This document shows positions 1 through 7,921 of a stretch of 34,880 nucleotides of DNA, piece after piece. Below the pieces are notes generated by a model, which made no database searches, was not told the DNA's origin, and saw only the letters and a list, made by a program, of their open reading frames with translations. Every line of letters begins with the position of its first letter. The stretch's first letter is position 1. The stretch lies in NCBI GenBank assembly GCA_964356195.1, contig CAYHGP010000012.1, forward strand, positions 1 to 34,880, written 5' to 3'. The translations under genes and the position numbers were made by a program. The DNA is from 2-02-FULL-48-14 sp964356195 (lineage in GTDB: Bacteria; Patescibacteriota; Gracilibacteria; UBA1369; 2-02-FULL-48-14).

Positions 1-2190
1 AATGAGTTCGTGGTAGTGCGTGGCGAAGAGCGTGAAGCCGCGGACTTCGTCGTGGAGGTGTTCAAAAATCGCCCAGGCCAAGCTGAGCCCGTCGTAAGTG
101 CTGGTTCCGCGTCCCACTTCGTCGAGAATAATGAGGCTGCGTTCGGTGGCGTTCAAAAGAATGGTCGCTGATTCCTGCATTTCCACCATAAATGTGGACT
201 GTCCACGAACGAGGTTGTCGCTGGCTCCGACGCGAGTGAAGATGCGGTCCACCGCGCGAAAGCGGAGCGATTTTGCGGGAACAAAGGAGCCGATTTGCGC
301 GAGCAAAATAATGAGCGCCACTTGGCGAAGGTAGGTGGATTTTCCACTCATGTTTGGACCGGTGATGAGTCCGATTTCGTTTTTGTCTTGAGCGAAGTTT
401 GTGTCGTTGGGAATGAAGGATTGTTCGAAGCTCATGCTCTCCACTACTGGGTGACGACCGGCCACAATTTCGAGGACGGGGTCTTTGGTGAGGATGGGGC
501 GCGAGTAGTTTCTGCGGAGGGCCGTGCGAGCGAAAGAAAGCAGCACATCCAGTTCGGCAAGCGTGGCGGCGTTTTGTTTGATTTCGCGAATATGTTCGAG
601 CGCTTCTTGGCGAATGTTTTGGAAAATTTCGTACTCCAAGGTTTTTGCTTTTTCCTCGGCAGTCAGGACTTTTTCCTCATATTCTTTAAGCTCCGATGTG
701 ATGAAACGTTCGGCATTCACCAAGGTTTGTTTGCGAATGTAAGTGTCGGGGACTTTGGCGAGGTGGGTGTTGCTCACTTCGATGAAATATCCAAATACGC
801 GATTGAATCCGACTTTCAGCGAGTTGATTCCGGTGGCCGCAATTTCTTCTTCCTCGATGGCTTTGAGCGCGGTTTTTGCGTCCTTCATGAGGCCGTGAAG
901 TTCGTCGAGGCCGGGGTGGAAACCGGGCTTGATTAGGCCGCCGTCAGTGAGGCGCAGTGCCGGATTTTCAATGATGGCGGAATTAATAAGCTGGACGAGC
1001 GAGTCGAGAGGAAGCAGGTCTTTTTCGAGGCTACGGAGGAGTGGTGAAGACGCGTCGCGGAGGAAAATTTGGATGACGGGAACGCGAGCCAAAGATTGGG
1101 TGAGCCCCACGAGGTCGCGGGCGCTGCCGCCGGCGCCGCTGAGTCGTCCCACAAGCCGTTCCAAGTCGCTGAGCATTCCAAGTTCTTGTTTGATGCTGTG
1201 GCGAAGGTCATCATTTTTTGTGAAATTTTCCACGGCTTCGTGACGCGCTTCAATTTCATCTTTTTTGAGCAAGGGTTGCACCAGCCAGCGGCGGAGCAAA
1301 CGTCCGCCCATCGAGGTTTCGGTTTCGTCTAAAATGGACAAGAGCGTTCCTTTTTCTTCGCCGGAAAACAATTCCAAATTTCGCACGGTGGCTTCGTCGA
1401 GCGGCATGAAATCTTCACGATGGTAGGCGTGAATTCTATCGATGTGCGGCAAGGCTTCTTTTTGAGTGTCGAGCAAATAACGCAGCAAAATTCCGGAGGC
1501 TTGAATCGCAAAAGGCCAGTTCGCAATTCCATAAATATCCAAATTGGTGACCTTCAAACTGCGCGTCAAAAGGATGAAGGCTTCTTCGTAAAAATCGCAG
1601 GGCGAAATCATGACTTCGGTGAGTTCGGCGATGAAGGCGCGTACCGCGGGGTCGTCGTATTGGTCGCGGGCCAAAATAAGTTCGGCGGGGGCCAGGCGCA
1701 AAAGCTCCGTTTTCAAAGCTGTTTTTCCTTGGAACTCCGCGGTGCCGAATTCGCCGGTGGACAGATCGCAAAAAGCGATTCCGAAGTAATCTTTTTTGGC
1801 GAAAATACTCATCACAAATCGATTCGCCTTGTGCTTCAAAACTTGCTCGCTGGTGGTGGTGCCCGGGGTCACAATCCGCACAATTTTTCGCTTCACAATT
1901 CCGGGCAAAGTAGGGTCTGAAATTTGTTCGCAAATGGCCACGCGTTTCCCGGCCTTTGTGAGCTTGGCCAAATAATTTTCAACCGCGTGGTAGGGCACAC
2001 CACACATGGGAATGCGGTTCTCTTCTTTCTTGCTGCGCGAAGTCAGGGTGATGTCCAAAATCTTGGCGGCTTCAATGGCGTCGGTTCCGAACATTTCGTA
2101 AAAATCTCCGAGACGGAAAAGTAAAATCGCCCCCGGACATTCGGATTTAATTTCTTGGTACTGCTGCATCATTGGAGAAATTTCGTTCAT
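1..2190 (-). CDS. mutS: DNA mismatch repair ATPase MutS (3' end outside window)
   Basis: MutS binds mismatched or looped DNA and recruits MutL, using ATP. The frame is open from the ATG at 2190 to base 1, giving 730 residues; the C-terminus is cut off by the window edge. Visible landmarks are the mismatch-wedging F-x-E motif in GDFYEMF (Phe30, Glu32), the P-loop GPNMSGKST near residue 610, and the Walker B and signature stretch ILDEVGRGTST near residue 687, followed by the ATHYHEL switch. These are in the expected order and spacing for a full-length bacterial MutS1. The start codon overlaps the stop of the upstream kinase gene as ATGA, so translation is probably coupled. Identity is certain; only the missing C-terminal part is unknown. 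Confidence 0.97.
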   Translation of the reverse strand, partial: MNEISPMMQQYQEIKSECPGAILLFRLGDFYEMFGTDAIEAAKILDITLTSRSKKEENRIPMCGVPYHAVENYLAKLTKAGKRVAICEQISDPTLPGIVKRKIVRIVTPGTTTSEQVLKHKANRFVMSIFAKKDYFGIAFCDLSTGEFGTAEFQGKTALKTELLRLAPAELILARDQYDDPAVRAFIAELTEVMISPCDFYEEAFILLTRSLKVTNLDIYGIANWPFAIQASGILLRYLLDTQKEALPHIDRIHAYHREDFMPLDEATVRNLELFSGEEKGTLLSILDETETSMGGRLLRRWLVQPLLKKDEIEARHEAVENFTKNDDLRHSIKQELGMLSDLERLVGRLSGAGGSARDLVGLTQSLARVPVIQIFLRDASSPLLRSLEKDLLPLDSLVQLINSAIIENPALRLTDGGLIKPGFHPGLDELHGLMKDAKTALKAIEEEEIAATGINSLKVGFNRVFGYFIEVSNTHLAKVPDTYIRKQTLVNAERFITSELKEYEEKVLTAEEKAKTLEYEIFQNIRQEALEHIREIKQNAATLAELDVLLSFARTALRRNYSRPILTKDPVLEIVAGRHPVVESMSFEQSFIPNDTNFAQDKNEIGLITGPNMSGKSTYLRQVALIILLAQIGSFVPAKSLRFRAVDRIFTRVGASDNLVRGQSTFMVEMQESATILLNATERSLIILDEVGRGTSTYDGLSLAWAIFEHLHDEVRGFTLFATHYHELI

Positions 2191-3230
2191 GAGAGTTGGG
2201 CTAGAAGTTCACGAGCTTCGCGAATCACTTTCCCGGGGAATCGTGCAATATTGGGACCAGGGTTGTGTGTGTTGAGTGCGGCCAGGATGTTCCCCATTGC
2301 CAGGCGCTTTCTTAAATCCATTTCACCCGCTATCTCCATTCCGAGTTCAGCTCCTAAACGTGTGTCGCCACAGCCGTTCACGTTGGGGTGTGCTTTTGTG
2401 TGTTCATTGGCAATTCCGGTTTGAGTGAGTTCTTGAACCATTCCTTCTAAGCCCTTTGATTTTCGGTCTACTCCATGTACGTGAATGAACTCCTCTCCCC
2501 TATCTTTGGCATGGACACCCTGTACTCCGTCCGTGATTCGCACTTGGCGTGTACCCAGGTCTGAAAAGAATGCGAGTAGCTCTTTTGGTGTCCACTCCGC
2601 ACTCTTTGCGCCCAGATGGTCGGCCAAAGCTGTGGCCTCCCTGCGATTACAGCTTAAAAGTTGAAGCTGCTCAAATACCCATTTTGGAATCCCCCTTTCG
2701 ACTTGCCTTGAACCCGGGGCAAGGTACAAATGTCCCTTTGGGTTCCGCTGATAATAAGCTCCGATTTCTTTAAAAACATCGGGGCCGGCGGAACTGAGTA
2801 AGACGTGAGAAGCGTCCGGCAAAGATCCTGTTTCTTCAGGCACCGGGGATTTTGTGAAGTACAAAGGCTCTCCTCCATTCGGTCCGCTCACCACGTGGTT
2901 TATTCGTTCGCGAATAGCATTTGCGTGAAAACGAACATCTCCTTTACGATTTGGATTCAGTTCCCCCACCACCTTGTCCATTGCCGTGATTGCGTTCCAA
3001 GCATTCCCCCCATGTTCGGATCTCGATTCAACGGCTCTTACGCTTAAGACTCCATCACTCCCATTTGAAAAAGTGACTTGCCCATGACCTTTTTCTAGCG
3101 CGTGGATCGGCGCACCTTTGTGCTCCTCGGAGAAAACTTGTAAACGCTCCAAATCCTGGCCGGAGAGTTTCGTTAGGACGTCCTTTGTTTTTCCCCATCT
3201 GTTCCCGTAAACAACCATCGATTCCATCAT
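2187..3230 (-). CDS. PfkB/ribokinase-family carbohydrate kinase-like protein
   Basis: This 347-residue protein resembles the PfkB superfamily, which phosphorylates sugars or nucleosides with ATP. The best evidence is the C-terminal signature: NVNGCGDTRLGAEL (GCGD at residues 286-289) matches the family's GAGD anion-hole/catalytic Asp motif, and an N-rich stretch LLSCNRREA near the middle matches the usual substrate-lobe segment. The N-terminal glycine-rich strand is divergent and the substrate cannot be read from sequence. There are two candidate starts, ATG at 3230 and ATG at 3218. A perfect minus-strand -10 (TATAAT, 3244-3239) would begin the transcript near 3232, so 3230 would be leaderless while 3218 gives a leader of about 14 nt, like other genes here. 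It overlaps mutS by ATGA. Confidence 0.72.
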   Translation of the reverse strand: MMESMVVYGNRWGKTKDVLTKLSGQDLERLQVFSEEHKGAPIHALEKGHGQVTFSNGSDGVLSVRAVESRSEHGGNAWNAITAMDKVVGELNPNRKGDVRFHANAIRERINHVVSGPNGGEPLYFTKSPVPEETGSLPDASHVLLSSAGPDVFKEIGAYYQRNPKGHLYLAPGSRQVERGIPKWVFEQLQLLSCNRREATALADHLGAKSAEWTPKELLAFFSDLGTRQVRITDGVQGVHAKDRGEEFIHVHGVDRKSKGLEGMVQELTQTGIANEHTKAHPNVNGCGDTRLGAELGMEIAGEMDLRKRLAMGNILAALNTHNPGPNIARFPGKVIREARELLAQLS

Positions 3231-3403
3231 GGCCGAATATTATAGGGCTTCTTGTCGATGGACTAACAAATCGCACCGGAAAGCCAAAGTTCGACTTGAA
3301 TACGACAGATTTTGTGGTGGAAACATACGAAGTGGATGAGAAAATACTGCACTCGCTTATGTGCAAATGTGCAAAGCTATGTTAAGCTCGGCCTCGCTCA
3401 AGA
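3231..3403. other. Intergenic region between kinase gene and tRNA
   Basis: I see no credible gene in this 173-base gap. It holds a minus-strand -10 hexamer TATAAT (3244-3239) with a weak TTGTTA -35 (3269-3264, 19-base spacer) for the kinase-mutS pair, and on the plus strand a TATGTT (3378-3383) that could serve the tRNA. Short ORFs here are antisense extensions of the kinase frame. Confidence 0.5.
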
Positions 3404-3478
3404 GCCCCTGTAGTTCAACGGATAGAACAAATCCGTCCTAAGGATAAGATGGTGGTTCAATTCCGCCCGGGGGCACCA
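3404..3478 (+). tRNA. tRNA-Arg, anticodon CCT, CCA encoded
   Basis: A full cloverleaf can be folded by eye. The acceptor stem GCCCCTG pairs with CGGGGGC (one G-U), the D stem is GTTC/GAAC, the anticodon loop is GTCCTAA with anticodon CCT, and the T stem GGTGG pairs with CCGCC around the loop TTCAATT. The discriminator is A and CCA is encoded. The first pair of the anticodon stem is an A-A mismatch. The last 22 bases are overlapped by the stop end of the hydrolase gene on the opposite strand. Confidence 0.95.
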
Positions 3479-4029
3479 AAGATTGCTAAAACTTCCTCCA
3501 GCAATCTCTCGAACTTCGTATAGCCGGCAGTAGCATTGAAATGACCTGCATTCGGAATGAAGCTAAGACTCACTCCCAGCTCTTTTGCCAATAGTTCGCC
3601 ATTCCCAATACAGACGTAAGGATCGTCGTCGGAATGGAATACAAGGAATTGAGCTGCCTTCGTTCGAATAACATCCCAATCGAAGCTAAAACCGCTGAAT
3701 TTTTCATCTCCTTCGTAGAACTTGATTGGACGCACTCCGATGGATGCGCTCACAAAAATGGCTGCTTTGACTTTCTTCTGAAGTCGTTCAAGAACTCGCA
3801 ATAAAAATAGACCTCCAAGGCTGTGACCGATGAGGATGGAGTCCTCGTTGATTTTGTCTTCGTAGGTTTTCAGAACCTCTAACCATGATTCAAGCGACTG
3901 TCCTTCTGGCGTGGGAAAGGCGGGAATAAAAACTGAATGGCCTTTTGCTTCCAATTCAGCTTTAAGCCAAGGAAACCAGTTCTCTTCCGGGTGCCCTCCT
4001 GTGCCGTGAAAAATAAGGATGTTGCTCAT
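3457..4029 (-). CDS. Small alpha/beta serine hydrolase, RBBP9/YdeN family
   Basis: A 190-residue single-domain hydrolase. It starts with a strand and oxyanion region FHGTGG, carries the nucleophile elbow GHSLGG (Ser70), an acid in HSDDDPYV (Asp135/136) and the catalytic His in NAGHFN (His163); this order and the short length fit the RBBP9/YdeN family of predicted serine hydrolases. The physiological substrate is unknown. The last six residues (GAPGRN) and the TGA stop are encoded by the antisense of the tRNA-Arg acceptor and T-arm, so the C-terminal tail is not a family feature. It is divergent from the transporter gene at 4102. Confidence 0.9.
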   Translation of the reverse strand: MSNILIFHGTGGHPEENWFPWLKAELEAKGHSVFIPAFPTPEGQSLESWLEVLKTYEDKINEDSILIGHSLGGLFLLRVLERLQKKVKAAIFVSASIGVRPIKFYEGDEKFSGFSFDWDVIRTKAAQFLVFHSDDDPYVCIGNGELLAKELGVSLSFIPNAGHFNATAGYTKFERLLEEVLAIFGAPGRN

Positions 4030-4101
4030 GGATCAATCCTATAATAACTCCACCACCACTCACAATAGCTCAGCGTTTAACTATGCAGTTTCTCCAAGCT
4101 C

Positions 4102-5019
4102 GTGTTTAATTTCCTCATGCACCGAACCCGGGATGAAAAAGTTGGAGAACTTGCAGCGCTTGGACACATGGTGCTGGATGGATTTTGGCCTGTGGGAGCG
4201 GCTTATGGGACTCAGGTTTTGAATATTCCTCCCGTTGAGCTTTTGGGGCTTGCTACGTTCATCAGTTCTTTGTTTTTCTTAGGGCTCACCCTGAAGAAAG
4301 GCCACCTTCGGCAGCTTTGGAAGGTGAAAGTCTTGAAGGGATGTGCCGCTTATACGGCGTGTCTTCTTCTCCCTTATGCGGCGATTTTTTATGCCGCAAA
4401 ATTCACCAGCGGGATCAATATTGCTTTGTTCACGCAATCGGAAGTTATTTTTGCAGCGGTGATTGGGTGGCTTTTTCTAAAGGAAAGAGTGCAAACGACT
4501 CGTGTTTTGGGGGTGCTATGTATTCTTTGTGCCAACCTTATTGTTCTTTACAATGGCAGCGTATCGTTCAACCCGGCCTCTTTGATCCTTATCTTTGCCC
4601 CGGTGGTTTTTGTCTTTGGAAATGCCATCGCGAAACGGCTACAGAAGACCGGGCTTTCCTACGCGCCTTTGCTTTTATTTCGCAGCGGCGTGGGTGGCGC
4701 CTTTCTTTTGATTCTCTCCTTTCTACTTGAAGATTTTCAGATTCCGGCCGCTTCCTCTTGGACATTCCTGTTCCTCTTTGGATTCTTGGCCTTCGGACTT
4801 CCCAAAGCATTTTGGCAGATTGCCCTCAACAAGATCGACCTGTCTAAAACAACCGCCATCGGGCTCAGTTACCCCGCGTTCAGTTTCATTTTGGCTTACT
4901 TTTGGTTAAACGAAATCCCAAGCCTTTACCAGTGGCTCGGTTTATTGATTTCGTTTGTGGGAATTTATTTCCTGATGCGTTCCAGTTCCAAAAAACTGAA
5001 TGAGCTGGCCGTTAACTGA
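4102..5019 (+). CDS. DMT superfamily permease with two EamA domains
   Basis: About 305 residues, almost entirely hydrophobic helices, with the two tandem EamA repeats typical of drug/metabolite transporters: the first ends with WLFLKERV, the second with AYFWLNEIPSLYQW, the characteristic re-entrant glutamate-containing end of each repeat. About ten membrane spans are expected. The substrate cannot be predicted. The frame opens with GTG at 4102; an in-frame ATG at 4117 is an alternative and neither has a Shine-Dalgarno sequence. It runs convergently into the M48 protease gene and their 3' ends overlap by eight bases (5012-5019). Confidence 0.88.
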   Translation: MFNFLMHRTRDEKVGELAALGHMVLDGFWPVGAAYGTQVLNIPPVELLGLATFISSLFFLGLTLKKGHLRQLWKVKVLKGCAAYTACLLLPYAAIFYAAKFTSGINIALFTQSEVIFAAVIGWLFLKERVQTTRVLGVLCILCANLIVLYNGSVSFNPASLILIFAPVVFVFGNAIAKRLQKTGLSYAPLLLFRSGVGGAFLLILSFLLEDFQIPAASSWTFLFLFGFLAFGLPKAFWQIALNKIDLSKTTAIGLSYPAFSFILAYFWLNEIPSLYQWLGLLISFVGIYFLMRSSSKKLNELAVN

Positions 5020-6601
5020 TCAGTTCCGGAAACATCCACACTACTGCAGAGCCTCCGATCAAAATCCCTGAGAAAATGAAGGACCAGAGGCGGGGATAGC
5101 TTTGCAGGGTTTCGGTTTTGAGGGTGAGGGAACCGAGCATCATGCGGGAGCCCATGCCGCGGAAGAACCAACCTTTGGCTTCGGAAGGCATACCGAAGTA
5201 TTTCTTGACTTTGGCGAGGGCGAAAAAGAGATTCCCAATGAAGCCGAAGGCGGAGTTGTAATCCACAAAGCTCATTCCGGTTTTGTCTTGGAACATCATG
5301 TCTTCGCTGAAAATATAGCCGGGTACTCCTTGACCAATGACCTGTCCTTTCAAGTGAACCGCCTTTCCTCGAACGGGAGAAAGGTATGGGTCGCGCATTT
5401 CTTCGAGAACGGTGGTTTCAACGGGAGCGGTTTGCGGATATTTGTAGAAGGTTTTGATCAAAAGTCCGATTCCAAAAACTCCGGGGAGTAAAATGGGGTG
5501 AAACAAGATCGCGCCGGGGATGAGGAGGAGAAAAGGGAAAAGTCCCATGAAAAGATCCAAGAAGAAATTTTTATAGAGGCGAGACTTGCTGGGTTTCATG
5601 CGTTCCACGGCAGCGTCTATGTCATAAGGGAAAGTTTGGTGTTTTTCTTTGGAAATATCACAGAGTTGATCCATACGATTCCCGGTGAGAGGGTGCGTGG
5701 AATTGAGTTCCACCAAGGTCGCCCAAGGGTTCACTCGGTCGAAGACCATGACCTCGGCAATGGCATTAGGATCTTTACCCGTAATATACGAAACAACACC
5801 CACGTGTTTGGCATTTTTAACGTCCACAATTCCAAGGTGGCGTGTGCTTTGGAGCAGGCGTTTAGAAGTGGCATCGTCTTCGGCAGCCACAATTCCATAA
5901 GCGATTTTTACCAGTGCGTTGGCGAGTTCCTTTGGCTCAGTCCACTCGGTTGAAAAGCGATCCGCCATGTATTCGCGGGTTCGGCTGAGGTAGAGCAGCA
6001 AGTAAATGGAAATGATGTAAAGGACGTAGGCCGCCAGGGCCACGAGTTTTGCGTTTCCTGATTTTTTCCCTTTCGCCCGGATGAGGACGGCGTAGATCTC
6101 GTAAAGGGTTTGTACGGCGACACTGGCCACCATCATCACAATGAAATCGCGATGCACGATGTGACCCATTTCGTGAGCCACCACAGCTTTTTGTTCTTCG
6201 GTATTGAGGAAATGGAAAATACCCTCGGTGAGGATGAGACGGGCGTTGTAACGTCCGGAACCGTAAGTGAAAGCGGTGGGATTTTTATCGGCAATAATTC
6301 CGACCTTCGGGAATTTGAACTTGTACTGGGTGCAGATTTTTTGGATGAGTTCCGCCACTTCGGGGTGATTTTTTTTGACTTCTTCCGGAGTTTGAAACTG
6401 AACGTGGTAAAACCACTTATTAATGAGATCGGTGAAAAAAGGACCCACCAGCCAAATGATGAAGTTGACGACAAAGGTGAGACCCAGCGCGAGAGGGAGG
6501 TTGATTTCGTTGGATAGGATCATCAGCAGGATGATGAATCCGAAGCTGAAGGAACAGAGTACGGTGAGGGTGGCCAGGGAAGCGAAGATGAGTCGTGGCA
6601 T
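5012..6601 (-). CDS. M48 family membrane metalloprotease with extra C-terminal domain
   Basis: A zinc endopeptidase of the HtpX/Ste24 clan that probably cleaves membrane or misfolded proteins. Numbering from an upstream GTG at 6625, two N-terminal membrane helices (about residues 10-65) precede HEMGH (151-155) and the third ligand Glu218 in SRTREYMAD, with more helices around 165-215. Unlike ordinary HtpX (about 290 aa) it continues for some 200 residues: two further helices (about 355-385), a soluble beta-rich stretch containing VHLKGQVIGQGVPGY, and a final helix near the C-terminus. I prefer the ATG at 6601 (529 aa) because a promoter-like TTGAAA-N16-TAAAGT (6651-6624) overlaps the GTG and would start the RNA about 16 nt before this ATG. 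The role of the C-terminal domain is unknown. Confidence 0.9.
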   Translation of the reverse strand: MPRLIFASLATLTVLCSFSFGFIILLMILSNEINLPLALGLTFVVNFIIWLVGPFFTDLINKWFYHVQFQTPEEVKKNHPEVAELIQKICTQYKFKFPKVGIIADKNPTAFTYGSGRYNARLILTEGIFHFLNTEEQKAVVAHEMGHIVHRDFIVMMVASVAVQTLYEIYAVLIRAKGKKSGNAKLVALAAYVLYIISIYLLLYLSRTREYMADRFSTEWTEPKELANALVKIAYGIVAAEDDATSKRLLQSTRHLGIVDVKNAKHVGVVSYITGKDPNAIAEVMVFDRVNPWATLVELNSTHPLTGNRMDQLCDISKEKHQTFPYDIDAAVERMKPSKSRLYKNFFLDLFMGLFPFLLLIPGAILFHPILLPGVFGIGLLIKTFYKYPQTAPVETTVLEEMRDPYLSPVRGKAVHLKGQVIGQGVPGYIFSEDMMFQDKTGMSFVDYNSAFGFIGNLFFALAKVKKYFGMPSEAKGWFFRGMGSRMMLGSLTLKTETLQSYPRLWSFIFSGILIGGSAVVWMFPELIS

Positions 6602-6623
6602 AGGGTTGGTGAAAGATGGGTTC

Positions 6624-6651
6624 ACTTTAGCAGTTTTGAACTTGGTTTCAA
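6624..6651 (-). promoter_or_regulatory. Predicted promoter of the M48 protease gene
   Basis: Minus-strand TTGAAA (6651-6646), 16-base spacer, TAAAGT (6629-6624). The predicted transcript start near 6617 leaves about 16 nt before the ATG at 6601. Confidence 0.4.
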
Positions 6652-6675
6652 ATGGACTTGAGGTAGAATTTGTTT

Positions 6676-7032
6676 ATGAGAATTGCTTCGAAATTTTTCA
6701 AGTTGGTTTTGCTCCTGAGCGCAGTGATTTTGCTACGTTCGTTTCTTCTCACTCCCCCTTTTGAGGGAACCTGGCAAGCAAGTGGCGGGGATCAGGAGTT
6801 TGCCTGGGACATTAATTACACCTTCACATGGGGAACTTATTCTTTTGAGGGCTACCCTCCCATTTCCGGAGGAGGAACTTACACGATTGTTTCCGTAGAA
6901 GATGACCATTATATTGTGGAGTTAAACCCTTATGACGAGGAAAGCGGAGGGTCTTCTCTTGCCGATTTTAGAGTATCAGAAGATGGTAAAACACTCGATT
7001 GGGGTGGCTCGAACTACAGTCGTGTCAAGTAA
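6676..7032 (+). CDS. Small exported hypothetical protein
   Basis: A 118-residue protein I do not recognise. It opens with a basic residue and a hydrophobic stretch (about residues 7-22, FFKLVLLLSAVILL) that works as a signal peptide or anchor, followed by a soluble part rich in Gly, Tyr, Trp and acidic residues (FEGTWQA..., SGGGTYTIV) whose alternating pattern suggests a small beta-sandwich or lipocalin-like barrel outside the membrane. No cysteine lipobox is present. I chose the ATG at 6676 over a TTG two codons upstream. A -10-like TAGAAT sits at 6664-6669, close to the start codon. It is divergent from the protease gene. Confidence 0.7.
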   Translation: MRIASKFFKLVLLLSAVILLRSFLLTPPFEGTWQASGGDQEFAWDINYTFTWGTYSFEGYPPISGGGTYTIVSVEDDHYIVELNPYDEESGGSSLADFRVSEDGKTLDWGGSNYSRVK

Positions 7033-7049
7033 ATAAGAATTGACGGGGC

Positions 7050-7078
7050 TTGACGGTGAGGACGCACTCACCTATATT
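7050..7078 (+). promoter_or_regulatory. lexA promoter
   Basis: TTGACG (7050-7055), exactly 17 bases, TATATT (7073-7078), a near-consensus housekeeping promoter. Predicted start near 7085, about 19 nt before the ATG at 7104. A second TTGACG lies ten bases upstream (7040-7045). Confidence 0.75.
7055..7072. promoter_or_regulatory. Probable LexA operator (SOS box)
   Basis: A perfect inverted repeat GGTGAG-N6-CTCACC fills the -35/-10 spacer of the lexA promoter. A further half-site, GTACTCACC, lies just downstream (7085-7093), between the -10 and the start codon. Position and symmetry suggest autoregulation. The motif differs from the Escherichia coli (CTGT-N8-ACAG) and Bacillus (GAAC-N4-GTTC) boxes, so it would be lineage-specific. 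Confidence 0.6.
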
Positions 7079-7103
7079 GAGCGTGTACTCACCCCCAAAC
7101 ACT

Positions 7104-7715
7104 ATGATGACCGAAAAACAGGAAGCCGTTCTCAAATACATTGAGAGCTATCAAATGAAACTCGGCAAGTCACCTACTCTTCGTGAAATGCGTGAACATT
7201 TTGGAGTGAGCAGTGACAACAGCATTCTTAAGCACCTGAAAGCACTCGAAGAGAAAGGATATTTAAATAAAGATGACACTCCTCGAGGCATTGGGCTTCT
7301 CAACTCCGTGAAAGCCAAACTGGATGCCGTTTCCTCCATGACGCGTATTCCTCTTCTTGGGACCATTCCGGCAGGAGGGCCCGTCCTTAGTGAAGAACAC
7401 GTAATGCAATATTTTGAAGTGGGGAATGACCTCCTTAAAAAACCTCAGGGCTCCTTTGCGCTTCGGGTAACCGGGCTGAGCATGATCAATGCCGGAATTT
7501 TGGAGGGCGACTTTGTGATTGCCAACCAAAGTATGACGGCAAAAGACGGTGACGTTGTGATTGCCCTCGTGGATGGACAAAATACCGTTAAACGCTACCG
7601 AAAAAATGGAAGCCGCGTATGGCTCGAAGCTGCAAACCCCGACTATAAGGATATTCATCCGGACGAATATCTTGAAATTCAGGGCGTTGTCACTGCGGTC
7701 ATCCGTATGTACTGA
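7104..7715 (+). CDS. lexA: LexA repressor / SOS autopeptidase
   Basis: LexA represses DNA-damage genes and inactivates itself by cleavage when stimulated by RecA. Numbering from the ATG at 7104 (203 aa): a winged helix-turn-helix at about 5-65 (GKSPTLREMREHF, then SILKHLKALEEKGYL), a linker, the scissile Ala90-Gly91 in GTIPAGGP, the catalytic serine Ser126 in GLSM, and the general-base lysine Lys163 in NTVKRY. Spacing between these residues agrees with E. coli LexA (84/85, 119, 156). The frame is open upstream to a TTG at 7050, but that lies in the -35 hexamer, so the start is ATG 7104 or ATG 7107. There is no Shine-Dalgarno sequence. Confidence 0.96.
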   Translation: MMTEKQEAVLKYIESYQMKLGKSPTLREMREHFGVSSDNSILKHLKALEEKGYLNKDDTPRGIGLLNSVKAKLDAVSSMTRIPLLGTIPAGGPVLSEEHVMQYFEVGNDLLKKPQGSFALRVTGLSMINAGILEGDFVIANQSMTAKDGDVVIALVDGQNTVKRYRKNGSRVWLEAANPDYKDIHPDEYLEIQGVVTAVIRMY

Positions 7716-7728
7716 TTTTTTAGATTTG

Positions 7729-7745
7729 CTCGGCCGCAGGCCGAG
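7729..7745. repeat. Short GC-rich hairpin between lexA and the small ORF
   Basis: CTCGGCC-GCA-GGCCGAG forms a 7-bp stem with a 3-base loop directly after lexA. It is not followed by a T-run, so it is not a classical intrinsic terminator; it might slow RNA polymerase or protect an RNA end. The right arm overlaps GAGTGCTAA (7743-7751), a CIRCE half-site sequence. Confidence 0.4.
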
Positions 7746-7762
7746 TGCTAACCACTCCATTT

Positions 7763-7921
7763 ATGTTTAACTTAAATCCTCGACGCAAGTTTCGCGTCTC
7801 CACAACTCGGGTCTACTTTGCAGGAAAGAAAACACCTTTTGCAAAAATGGTTCACTTCTTGCGACCCTACATCAAAAGAAATGTTTACCGCATGAATTCC
7901 GGAGCCCTCGTTGCTCTTTAA
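7763..7921 (+). CDS. Small basic hypothetical protein (52 aa)
   Basis: ATG at 7763 to TAA at 7919-7921 encodes 52 residues with about twelve Arg/Lys, starting MFNLNPRRKFRVS and ending RMNSGALVAL. I do not recognise it. Its stop codon is interlocked with the stop of the convergent metallo-beta-lactamase-fold gene through a shared TTAA (7918-7921), the kind of tight packing seen between real genes in this window. The length and charge would suit a nucleic-acid-binding protein, but that is only a guess; it could also be a chance frame. Confidence 0.45.
   Translation: MFNLNPRRKFRVSTTRVYFAGKKTPFAKMVHFLRPYIKRNVYRMNSGALVAL

Noticed and set aside
295..936. A 213-aa open frame on the plus strand inside mutS.
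   Set aside because: It is antisense to mutS, whose frame carries all family motifs; the antisense product has no recognisable features.
6602..6625. GTG start of the M48 protease at 6625.
   Set aside because: It overlaps the predicted -10 hexamer; the ATG at 6601 lies just before the first membrane helix.
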